From: Drosophila persimilis | Lineage: Eukaryota > Arthropoda > Insecta > Diptera > Drosophilidae | NCBI RefSeq assembly: GCF_003286085.1 | Contig: NW_020825362.1 | Location: 124,001 to 188,000 of the forward strand | DNA length: 64,000 nt | Direction: 5' to 3' | Shown here: positions 35,035 to 45,876 of the stretch, piece after piece | Position numbering within the stretch: the stretch's first letter is position 1 | Layout of the letters: each line of letters opens with the position of its first letter | Position numbers and translations under genes: made by a program | The notes under the pieces: model-generated | Seen by the model: only the letters and a program-made list of their open reading frames with translations | What the model was told of the DNA's origin: nothing | Databases searched by the model: none

Positions 35035-38000
35035 CTAGACAGCCGAATTGATGGCTGCCTGGGTGGTGGCTGAGCTATTGATGCTGGTCGCCTGGCCAAA
35101 TGCTGAGGCAGTGCTTGCCGCCGAAGTGCTGGCCGTGGCCGTAATGCTAACAGCAGCCGCTGTTGCCGAGCTCCCGCCATCCGGATAGCCGCCGGAGGCT
35201 GGTGCCGGGGAGAGCGACATCGTGGACGATGAGGGCGATGAGCAGTCACTTTGTACACTCATTGTGGGCGAGGCAGCCACTAGATTGCTGCTGTTGCTCG
35301 TATTGCTTATGGTTGGCGGGAACTGCGGCGGCGGATTCCCAGTGGGCGTGTGTGGCGAAAGTGGCGTCAGAATGGAAGAAGATGAGGCTGGGGATGGGAT
35401 GCTGTTGCTGCTGCTGCTGGCGCTCGTTGTAATGGCTGTGGCATTGCTGGCGCTGCCACTGTTTGCTGTGCTGGACGTTGTCGGCGTTGATGCCGCCACT
35501 GTGGCCGCTCCCGATGTCGATGATGGGGGCGTGGCCGCTGGCGATTGCTGGCTGGGATGGCTGCTGGCCCCAGCGGCGGCAGCCACTGCCATCCGTTCAC
35601 GCTCGCGATCCCGCTGCGGCCGGAAGGCCTCGCGCAGTGCCTCCACACGATTCTCATTGGGTCCCCAGCGTGCGTAGCCGGCGCTGTTCTGCAGCCAGAC
35701 CACCTGGGTGCCCTGCATGCACTTGATAAGCACTTCCGATCTGTACGAAAAACAATTAGTAATTAGGAATAGTTCTTGCTGCATCCGGAGGAGTCCGTGT
35801 GTATGCTTACTTCTGCAACATATGCTGGTAGCCATGCCTGTACTCGTGGGCCATGCCCAGGACCACCATTGAGCGGCGCTTGTACATGCTCTCGTCCAGC
35901 CTAGATATGCTCTTCCATTCGGGCACAAAAACAATGAAGCTAAGAGGGTCAAGAGAACGTAATGTATTTTATGTTCGAGATGGGGAGCTGGAAACACCCT
36001 ACCTCAGCGGTTCCATGGTATCGGTCAACAGTTTGTCAATATGCACCAAGGAAGCTTCAATCAATTCCTCACAATGTGGAGGATTCACTTGGAAGGACCC
36101 CGACACGGGCTTAAACTCCAAGAAGGGCCTGCGGAAATCAATCATACATATATTGTGGAACAGTAGGAAATGAAATGTGTGTAAACGCACCCTCGGGACC
36201 CGAAGTAGGCATCCGTGTCCGCGAACGCGGAGCAGTATTGCCGGAAATAGGAATTGAATGGCGAGGCAAAGCATTCAAAGCTGACACCGAAATGACGATG
36301 AAGGCACTCGAACACCGGCACTGGCAAGGCCGCCTGGGTGATCTCCGCTTCCTGCGAGGAGTTCAATGAGTTGCCCAGGAAGGTCTGGTACCGCTTCAGC
36401 AGGCACCACACGCGGCCAATGAACAGATCGAACTTCTTGTCGTCGAAGCAGTTGTGGCGATAGAGCTGCTCCAGCTTCTGCAGATAGGTGAGGTTGATGT
36501 ACTGGGCATCCGGCTGATTGATGGCTGCGGGCGTATACTTGATGATCATGTGATCGCGATCCTGCAGATATTCGATGGCCGGCATGCGGGGCGAGGGCAC
36601 TGCAAACTGGATGGGGTAGCACCATACCTTCTTCAGGTGCGGCGGCGGCGGCGGTGGCGTGGGCTCCGGTATGCCATGCTCCTTCAACAGCTGCAGGTGC
36701 CGCTCACGTATCTTGCGGGAATGATCCGCGGACAGATGGTAGATCTTGACGCACAGCGTCTCCACCGAACTCTTGACCGTCTCCACCAGATGCGGCTCGC
36801 ACTGGCGCTTCAAGTGGGCCAGGCGATCCTGGAAATCCTCATAGCTGGCGCCCACAGTCCGCCGCAGCCACTGGAACGTGTCCTCCACATTCCACTTGAC
36901 CACCTTCTTCGACTCGGGCGGCGCTGATCTGGACTCGATGATCTGCTTGGCCGCCTCGGCGTACCTGGAGAGCTGCTTGCGAGCATCCCCAGTGAACTTG
37001 GGCTTCACCAGCTTTATGGGTATATCTGCCATGATCTCGCGGTACATGGCGCTGGATATCTCGGGCTTGCAGCTGCTGGGCAGCAGCGGATCGCACCCGG
37101 TATCGATCACCTTGCGCTCCATCAGCCAGCGATTGAAGGAGTCTCTCGGCGCCTTGATGTTCTCCCTGCGCATGCACAGATCCTCGTACGTTTTCAGCAG
37201 TTTCATGCTTAGGGCTGCTCTCAGTGCCTCAACCTCCGGATGGGGCTGGGGTAGCAGTGTTGGCGGACGCTCCACAATGACCGCATTGGTGCAGACCTCT
37301 AGGTCCCAGGGTCCGGCCAGGACGAACTTTTTCATGGGTGGTCCACCGCCCCCGTGGTGCTGATGCTGCTGATTCGGATGGATGTGCATGTCATCAGAGG
37401 GCCTTCGCTTCAGATGGTGGTGGTGCTGCTGCTGCTGTTGCATGTGTGGCGGAATTGGCGTGGCCCCGCCAGCATGGCAAATCCCCAGGGGATCCGTGAG
37501 AGGATCGAACGGTCTCGTGCCGGGCATTTCCCACAACGACTCGCCCGTGACCTTGTTCCAGTAGTACGGACGATTCTCCCGCTTGGACCAGAACTTTCGC
37601 CAGCCCTGGTTCACCAGTTCGGCAGTCAATTCCTCACCGTAACCACCCGGGCCCGGACCCAGCGTGGGTGGTCCTTGCGGGGTGTGGGCCATGCTCTCCA
37701 GCGGCGACGGAGCGTGCGTCTTTGTCGGCGTTGACGGGGAGGAGCAGCTGGCCACTGGCGAGCTGCCGGCACTCATGTTGTGTCCACCACCAAGGGAGGG
37801 TGGTGCATCGCTTAAAATGGGCCCCGTCACCGTCGGCGCTCCAGCCGTCGGCGAAGGCGACATATTGTTGGAGGCACTCGCCGTTAGCTGGTCCCAGGCA
37901 CTCTGTGAGGCACTGCTGGTGGCTGGCGGAGTCGGCCCCAGGGGGGTACCCGTGGATGCAATCACGGATTGCGGCAGTCCCGCGCCCGTCCCCGGCCCCA

Positions 38001-38037
38001 GATTGTGTATATTGCTATTGCTGTTGTTGGCTGCCAT
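35035..38037 (-). CDS. Pcif1: PCIF1, phospho-CTD interacting factor with WW domain
   Basis: Orthologue of human PCIF1, the cap-adjacent adenosine N6-methyltransferase that binds phosphorylated RNA polymerase II CTD. Four coding exons: 36191-38037 (ATG 38035-38037), 36003-36128, 35811-35939 and 35035-35740 (TAG); total 2,808 nt, 935 residues. A WW domain sits at about residues 141-172 (WRKFW, PYYW, SLWEMP). The helical and methyltransferase core follows through exon 4 ([18 protein letters not shown]). The position of the catalytic NPPF motif of human PCIF1 reads NPPH (residues 631-634; 36074-36085), a change at a key residue. The C-terminal 150 residues are a Ser/Ala/Thr-rich extension. An acceptor CTTTCTCTCAG at 38050-38060 just 5' of the ATG implies a 5' UTR intron. 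Confidence 0.95.
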
Positions 38038-40037
38038 CTTGTGGATGATCTGAGAGAAAGGTAAACAAAAATAATACACATATGTTTACAGTTCCATCGG
38101 TCAGAGAGAGAGAGAGAGAGAGAGAAAGAGCGAGAGAGAGAGATTGAGAATAACTTAGAGAGAAAGAGCGGAAATCAAATGAACAGTGATGTCAGCTTTA
38201 GCATCTCGCAAACAAAACTAGCGGGAAAAATGAAAAGTCTCAAAAAATAACTTGTTCATTAAAGTTTGCATCGTTAGATTATTAATAGAACACGGAAAAA
38301 CAAGGACTAACTTAAAAATGGCTTTTTTAAAACTGTATTTATTCACCAATGGTCGAGAGAGAAGAGATGCCCGAGGTGATATTTGGGATGGGAAAAGTGC
38401 AAGTGCCAGAGTGAAAACTTCAAAAATTCCTTCGTCAATGAATGAGTACATGGAGACTTAACCTCGTATATGGGTCCCGTAACTAGGAAAACCGAACTTA
38501 GGAAAATGAGATTCAAAAGCGCGAAGAAAATAAATTTTAAGGCAGACAAGGGCGGATGGCCATCTATTTAATATGATTTTCTAAGGGGAAAATAAAGATT
38601 ATTTACGAAGTTTCTACACAAATTATAAGCGGGTGATGTTCATTTGTCAACTGGTATATTATTGTATTAAAATATACAAATACCCAATAACTTATTCCCA
38701 CAAGATATCCTATGCACAAAAAGAGAACGAAAAAAAATAGCCAGATCTAGCTAGAAAAAAGCCATGCCAGCACAGCACCAGAGATAATGAAATGAGTGCA
38801 CGTCGAAATCGAAGAAAAACGGCAACCACCAAAGAGGCGATAACTGCCGTTACGGCAGTCGAAACCAGACTTTCAGCGAAGCGAGATCGCTCAGGGCGGC
38901 GGCTGCCACACAGGGGAACGTGGGAAGGTTGTGAAAAAATTATTTAAATTAATTTTGGAATGAAGTCGCGCGACATTCTACCAACAAATGTGAGAAAGAT
39001 TTCAGTTCTCTTCTCAGCGCATTTTGATTTTGCGCTCCACGTTCATACGGAAAACCGTCGGCACAGAGAGACGGCGCGCATGAGCGAGAGAGCCAGAGAG
39101 CGACGGCGAAGAGAGCGCAAAACCAATGACAACAACTCTCACACGAATGAGAAATCAAAACAAATTGCAAAAGAATAGAGATTTTCTGCCTTTTGCCTGG
39201 GTTATGTGTATATGTTTTGACGAGCGTGTACCTTAGCGTATGCGCACCGCCACAAGCAGAATAAAAACTATATAAAATTATTTGCTGCACACACACACAC
39301 AATGAAGAGAAGGCATTATGCACGCCGTAAACAATTGCACATGAGCTAAAATACAACAAATTACACTTTGTTTCGTGGCCCCCGATGGCTACGTCATAGC
39401 ACAAAAATAATGGCGCGCTTTTTTTTTATACACATCCAAACAAAATAAAATTGCTAAAATTAAAGGAAAAAAACAGTCAAATGGGTTTGGATCGAACATC
39501 GTTTAATCTGAATCATTCGCAGGAGAAGCATAAACAGGAGTATAGTCAAAATATACAATATTCTAACTGCAACGAAAATTTCTCTACACTTTCTTTTTTG
39601 CACCCACAGGCAGCACATCAATATTTTCCATTTTATATACGCCTGCTGCCTGGCATCGTGTGGCCGTACTTTTGAAACGCCATTAAATGCCACAAAACTC
39701 ACCTATTTCCAACTATCCTATTCAGATAAACACTCGCTACGTGTTTCCAAACATTTAGGCGTATTCTATACGTAAATATTCCCGCGATTTTCTATGGAAA
39801 TTTATAAATAAATTCTTCTCAAATTCTTTTTCAGGCGACCGATACTGGGAAGTCGATTTGAGATGGCCTACGCAGCGATAGGTCCGCGATGGTATCGATT
39901 GCGTGGTATTTTTTACATATCGATTGCACAAACCAAGGATGGACTTGAATAATACTGAACAACACAAGATATCTTGTGAAATTTTATTCTAAGGGTGTTG
40001 GAATGTGTGTAACAAAAATAAATAAGTTACTCTATAT
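38038..40037. other. 5' region of Pcif1 and intergenic DNA to TRAPPC12
   Basis: Holds the Pcif1 5' UTR intron acceptor at 38050, a GA run at 38103-38125, and probably the Pcif1 start region somewhere in 38.8-39.4 kb, which I could not place. GTATTTTTTACATATCGATT near 39907-39926 combines a motif 6-like and a DRE-like element. The TRAPPC12 poly(A) signal (reverse AATAAA) is at 39983-39988. No coding exon recognised. Confidence 0.5.
38103..38125. repeat. (GA)n run
   Basis: About 22 bases of alternating GA with further GAGAGA after a short break. Confidence 0.9.
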
Positions 40038-41655
40038 TTAGTTGATCGTCTGCAATTTAAGGCAAATTTCTATGCTAATATTGAGATCTGGCTTGTATCT
40101 GTTGATCAACCGCAGCAAGTTGAACTTTTTCGCCTTCGAGTTGTTGGACTCCAGCTCGTACAAAGTCGACAGATTAACCAGCAGGCTCTCGTTCAGGGAT
40201 CTCTGGGGATTCTGGTTAATGGCATGCTCATACAGATTAATGGCATCCTTGAGCTTCCCAGCGTACAGCAGGCACACTCCCATGTTGTTCAGAATCAACG
40301 TATTGCCAGAATCCAAGTGCAAAGCCTTTTGAAATATGAGGTACGCTTCGGGAAAATCGTTTTTGGCCACTGCTATAAGGCCCTTGTCCATAAGGTCCCT
40401 TAGATCAGGCGCAGAGTTCCTGTAAAAGGAATATAATCAGAATACATTTATCCATCTATGAAATATTCAAAGCTTACATTTCTCGCAGTCGCCGGGAGAC
40501 GGCAAACTTTTGCTCCGCCCCAAAGATATCTCCGATTTGCAAATAGATGCGACCCCAGGCCGAGTACAGAGATCGCTGGTCGTCCTTGCTTAGGTTCGAG
40601 CGTTTCAACAGGGTTCCATCCATTATATCATCAATCATACTGAATTTCTTCATCTACACGTGTGGGTTTCATTAAATTATAAATGTATGTTCCATGTAAG
40701 CCCTTGGGACTTACCATCAGGCCACAGTTTATAATGGAATGCAAGACCCTTTCGCACCGCTTTTGCCAGAATTGCTCGGCCGTCTTGTTCTGCATCTGTA
40801 TATAATGCTGCTTGATCTCATTGCTGGTCACATGCAGTTCCGACAGCCTGTCCAGGGCTACGTGGGGCTTTCCCATGTAAATGGGCAGCTCGGCGAGTAG
40901 CAGGCGGAACGAGAAGCACGCTATGGATCCACTTTTTCCATTGTACATCTCGGGATAGAAATCGTAGAACACATCCGGGGCTGTGAGCTGTCCAAAGGGT
41001 TCCGCTTCGGTCTGCAGCAGCTCGAATTCGCCCAGCTTGGCCAGCAGCGCCAGGCGAGTGAACCACAGCTGCAGCGAGTGAGGGGAATGCTTGGCTGGCT
41101 GTCCAGCACGTCCATAGCCCTGACCATAGACCGTCAAAAGTCGGCCAGTTAAATTGACTGCCGTGCGGAGGCAGCCTGCATGGATTAGGTTCCTCAGGCC
41201 CCGCTCGTCTTGGGTGACATCGTCCACGCCCAGGATCTTCCGGTTTGCCAATTCAGCTTCTCCAAGGTGCTGGGTCACTGCCACACTGATGGGATCGGGC
41301 TGAAATAGGTGGTAATAAGGTGGAAAGCTCTAACAAGATTCTGTATCTCACCGACCAGATCGTGTTGTAGGTGTATGCCAGGCATAATCAATTTACTGTG
41401 GTCATTTTCTCGGGGCAGCTCCCACAAATTACGGACCTCGTCGGTAACTTTGATGGGCTCCTCTAGCTCAGGTGTTTCCACAAATTCGGGAGGTTGAAAG
41501 AAACCTGTGAATGTGTTTGACAACATATTGTTGCTGGTGCCACTGACAATACTTTCTGCTGGTATCTCCTTGGACTTGGGTTTATTCGTCAGCTCATCAA
41601 AAAAACTAGGTGGATCATTAGCAAAGTATTCGCTAAGATTAGATTTACTTGACAT
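40038..41655 (-). CDS. TRAPPC12: TRAPPC12, TRAPP complex subunit with TPR repeats
   Basis: Subunit of the TRAPP complex in ER-Golgi trafficking; the human protein also has a mitotic role. Four exons: 41356-41655 (ATG 41653-41655), 40715-41299, 40478-40653 and 40038-40419; total 1,443 nt, 480 residues, shorter than human (735) because the N-terminal extension is reduced. The C-terminal half is made of TPR-like helices (DLMDKGLIAVAKNDFPEA, LNNMGVCLLYAGKLKDAINLY). The first 5' splice site is uncertain: a good GTGAGA at 41351 gives the wrong phase, while CTG|GTCGGT at 41355 keeps frame but is weak. The gene is divergent from the Myb/SANT-like gene with 237 bp between starts and two perfect DRE sites. 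An AATAAA lies about 50 bp past the stop. Confidence 0.88.
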
Positions 41656-41892
41656 TTCTTTCGCGTTTCCTATACTAATATGCTGGTATGTTTCTGGTAT
41701 TTCGAGAAATAATACCAGGAAAAACAGCCTACTATTAGAATATGGCCAAAACAATATCGATAGTATCATGATAGTAGCAAAACCATGACATGGATACTAT
41801 CGATAGTGCCCTCGATGGCTTGACACCTCTAATTTCAACAAAAAAACAACCAAAAAACAAACAAACAATCAAAATAAAATCTTTCCCAGAAC
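41656..41892. promoter_or_regulatory. Divergent promoter with two DREF sites (TATCGATA)
   Basis: Two perfect palindromic 8-mers TATCGATA, at 41755-41762 and 41798-41805, lie in the 237-bp interval between the TRAPPC12 and Myb/SANT-like start codons. DREF/BEAF sites of this type are classical Drosophila housekeeping promoter elements. Confidence 0.8.
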
Positions 41893-42860
41893 ATGCCTTC
41901 AAACAAAACCAGTTAGTGTATACGCAGAACACCTAAGATTAATCAGGATTAAATATTTTGTATGTATATTCGCAGCAAAACCACTTAAATGGCATCGGAA
42001 AGTTACAACCATAAAGAAATGGAATGATGAGGAAATAAAATCTATGCTAACATACATCTCTAGGCACGGCAATATCGAGGTAACCATTATCCTCAACCGA
42101 TTCAGACTTGAGCTTTTGAAAACGACAACAATCATTTCATAGAAGCCCACGGCAAGAAAGTACTACACGAAACTGATAGAGGAAACCAAGATAAGCGGCT
42201 CTTGGAACACATTTAAATGCAAGCTGAGATATCTAAAGGGTACTCTACAGAAGGCCAATACCTGGATGAAGACGAAAGGAGCAGAGATTGATGATCCCGA
42301 CAGAGTTAGAGGTAAACTGATTACTTACCAAAAATGCTTTTTGTGATAACAATTTGCAAATGTTTGCAGAGACCTTGCTGCAATTGTGCCCGCACTATGA
42401 TCAGCTGGTTGACATGTTTGGCGCCGATTTCAATTTTGAATCTTCCATGAGCAATAGCGCGTGGAACACCGACTTCAACCATCCGCGCGCATCGATATTC
42501 AGCAACGACGACTCCCTTAATGAGGAGTATCTGAGATCCGAAACCGAATCATCAGTGGATCCCATTGACTGCTCTGATTCCTTATACGAGACTGAGCTAC
42601 AGAACCACCAAAGTAGAATCGAGGAAAAGACCATGGACCATGGTTGCCCTGCTGCCAAGAAGATCGATGAGCTGAACTTTAAGGAAGCCATTCTGCAGTT
42701 GGAGGTGGAGAAATTCCACTGGCTCAAGGAGAAGGAGCTGAGAAGAATGAAGTTTGAGGAGAAGAAATTGGAAACAGCCGTTGAGCTGAGAAAGCTCGAA
42801 CTGGAGCAGGAGGAAAGAATCGCGCTGTATGAAATCAAAATGAAATATAAGGATAAATAG
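41893..42860 (+). CDS. Myb/SANT-like coiled-coil protein, probable DNA-binding
   Basis: Four exons reconstructed: 41893-41911, 41976-42079, 42143-42311 and 42370-42860 (TAG); total 783 nt, 260 residues, with all three junctions in phase. The N-terminal ~100 residues contain WNDEEIKSMLTYISRHG, then KPTARKYYTKL and SWNTFKCKLRYLKGTL, a three-helix spacing with aromatic residues that resembles the Myb/SANT-like (trihelix, MSANTD) DNA-binding fold. The middle is acidic and Ser-rich. The last ~65 residues are a highly charged coiled coil (Glu/Lys/Leu heptads). In animals such Myb-like plus coiled-coil proteins are often domesticated from Harbinger-type transposons; that is family knowledge and not shown here. 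I do not recognise the gene. AATAAA at 42986-42991. Confidence 0.75.
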
Positions 42861-43247
42861 ACCCAAATCAGACCTCCCCCACCTGCTATAAGTATTACTA
42901 GGGCAGGCATGTGTAAATATAAGACTAGCTTTGTGGCAATACACGCAATACTTACTGCCTCTATCGTTCCACTATGTACGCTTAAAATAAATAAATAAAA
43001 AACATATTTATAAACTATTCTGGAATTCGGATTTATTAATCTATTGCAATTATACTCGTACAATTCATTCATTTTACTTATTAGGTTTTATTGTACAATA
43101 TATAGAGCAAAAAAAAAGATTATTCTAAAGCTACAGATTATGATGCCATTTGATGACCAGTTTTTCATTTGCTTTTGGTTTTTTTTAAACATAAAAACGC
43201 CGTATTTACAAAACAATGGAACGAGCCCCCTCCGAATGGTTCAAAGT

Positions 43248-45876
43248 TTATTGCCCATTGAAAATCGTCTCGGGATAATAGCTGGGGGCGTTGAACATGC
43301 GCGGGAAGCCATTCCCATCCAACTGGCCCACTGGCAGCACCGACATAATATCACTGCAAAGAACGAAAAGGAAAGGGAATATATAGTTGGTACGCACATA
43401 CAAGCACACACAAATAAAAAAGGGAAACACATTTAGTCCACTTGCTGGTGAAGAGAAGTGCGAGAGTGAGAGCTGCAATTTGACGCCCAGGGAGAAGGCG
43501 ATCAGCCAGCGGGGAGTCGACGGAGCGGTGCGGCACATGCTACACGCATGCGCTGCGTTAGGGTCACGTCCCGTCCCCTAGCCTCTATAAATATGCACAG
43601 GACGGGCCATGGACCCATGGACCCATGGACCCATGGAAGGAGCTGAGCTAAGCTAAGGGCAAAATTGGACATAAAACACGCTCAAGTGGCATTTTCGGTC
43701 CGGAGTACAGAACTGGACGCGCAAGTGTTTTACGGTCACTTACGAGTACAAACGATTTTTAATGCCAATTTCCAAAACAATTGATTATATTTTGTTCCCA
43801 GTTTTCCCATTTCTTCTGGGTGGAACATACTCAAGTGTTGAATGAATTGTTTTACGAGTTATGTGGAAATGGATTGGAATGGAATGGAAGGGAAAGGAAA
43901 GGAAAGGTTCCATGTATGTACCCTATGACAGGGCAGAAATGCTACAGATTCAAATAGAACTAATTCCATATCAACTTACGATCGTTGCTGGGGCGTACGG
44001 TCCCGTTGCCGGCGGTTCTTGAACCAATTGGAGACCTGGGTGAGCGTTAGGCCCGTCTTCTTGGCCAGCGTTTTCTTCTCATCGGGCGTGGGATAGCGAT
44101 TGGTCAGATAGCAATCCTTTAGGGCATTCCTCGACTTCTCCTTGAAGCAATAGACAGTCTCCTCGCCATCCCATATTGTCTTGGGCAGGGGGTATTTCTT
44201 TCTCAGGCGATACTTGTCCACCGCTCCCAGGGGACGACCGCGTACCTTTTCGGCCTCTTTGTAGTGGGCCTTGAACCAGAGATTCTGCAGATCCACATGG
44301 TATTTGATGGAGAAGCAGTGCGTCTCCAGTAGGTTGTAGAGTTCGTGGAATTGTCCCAGATTGTAGGCGACCATGGCGCGGGCCCGCAGCACACTCTCGT
44401 TCGTCTTGAAGAATTCGCTGGGCGGCAGGCTGCACAGGAAGGTGGTTAGCTTCTCGATGTCGCCCTTCTGCTGCAGGGCCTCACACATGCATTGGATCTG
44501 GGGATGGGTACAAAATGATGATTACCCGAAAGCCTCCTCATAGAAACGTTCAAGTCCTCACCTGGTCTGTGGAGAACTGCAGCATTTTGGCATCGATGGG
44601 GAAGTTGCCCACGGCGGACATGTTGTGGCCAGCCGTTAGATTCGATATGAGGTGTCCCCCGGTGACCGGATTGCCACCAAGACCGCCGGCACCACCTCTC
44701 TGGAGACCGGCGCACAGGGAGTCCGTCTTCGTATTGCCATTGAGATCGCCCAGAGGGCCGCCACTGACGCCATTCTCGAACATAATGCTGTTCAGAGTGG
44801 GGTAATGTGTGGGCGTGGTCGAGGCCGTGGGCGGTGGGGACTTGTCATAATCGTTGGTAATATCCTGAAAGCGGCGCTCCAGCAGATGATCCTTCTCCGC
44901 GGCCTCGTACGGCCCAAACTTATCCAACTGCAAGACGGTCTTGCACGAGAGGTTGCCGCGATAGCCTGGTCGGGAGGGGGTAAGCGAAATCATGCGGAGA
45001 AATTAGCTCTTTTGTCGTTCGTTCTCACGTGCCATTTCGGTGGGCTGGTCGGTAACCCCCCCACACCCCAGCCCACCCCACAGCCCCACACATTTGGATG
45101 TGACTAATCATCAAATAGCCGACCAAAACGATCGTTGTCTTTCGACACCTTCGGACGGTGACGGAGACGGGGACTGTATATCATATCGAGACCAGAAAGA
45201 GACATCAAGCAAATAAATAAATCCGATATGTGTACATAAATGTAAGTGCATATATGCCAAAGAAATATGTATGTGTATATGTGCATGCATACATATACAG
45301 ATATGTAATACATAATGCATTTGATGGTACATTGGTTTAGGCCACAAAAACGGGCTATGAATCAACGAATTCTGGATGGCCTACAGCCTAGAGCCTACAG
45401 CCAGCAAAGAACAAAAACTTGTAGACAAGGAAATGATTTGAAAAACTAAAAACAAATTGGAGCCCACCCATATGCCCATATTAATGGTATCATTATTGGA
45501 GTGCATATACCAACGTCATCTTCTGTTCTATAAAACCCACTTGTGCACTACATGCAGTCCTCAAAACTTTTGTAATATTCAGCAAATTGAGTAGTCCAGG
45601 CTTTAATTGTTTATGCAGCGCCTCATTGACGCCTCTGTCTACATAGGGGTAATACGATATTGGCCGTCTCTGGTTTTCCGCACTGATCTGATAGGACTGG
45701 ACATTGTATAACTAACCGGGATTTGGCAGGAAGAGCGATCCGTAGGCCATGGGAGAGCTGAGATTATCCTGTTGCGCCGCCGAATGGTCCGATGAAGTGC
45801 CGCCGGAACTGGTCGAGTCCAGGTCCCCGCTTATGGACGCTGACAGATTGTTTGTATCCATATTTTTCTCGAACAT
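43248..45876 (-). CDS. Six4: Six4 homeodomain transcription factor
   Basis: SIX-family regulator, needed in flies for mesoderm, muscle and gonad development. Four exons: 45717-45876, 44562-44965, 43980-44497 and 43248-43353 (TAA); total 1,188 nt, 395 residues. Exon 3 carries the SIX domain (from [15 protein letters not shown] to the [20 protein letters not shown] junction) and the homeodomain ending [10 protein letters not shown]. The Six-type homeodomain has a shortened, non-canonical N-terminal arm. The last exon encodes a short tail ending in [10 protein letters not shown]. The start could instead be the in-frame ATG at 45859-45861, which would remove five residues. Introns 1 and 3 are long (about 0.75 and 0.63 kb). 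Poly(A) signals in reverse lie at 43087-43092 and 43032-43037. The gene is convergent with the Myb/SANT-like gene. Confidence 0.95.
43607..43638. repeat. Four tandem CCATGGAC units
   Basis: An 8-bp unit containing the palindrome CCATGG is repeated four times inside Six4 intron 3. Confidence 0.9.

Noticed and set aside
35222..35677. 151-codon plus-strand open frame
   Set aside because: Antisense to the Ser/Ala-rich Pcif1 tail; hydrophobic appearance comes from reversed repeat codons.
43333..43345. CTGGCAGCACCGAC as another family copy
   Set aside because: It lies inside the last coding exon of Six4 (antisense of VLPVGQ) and is explained by coding sequence.
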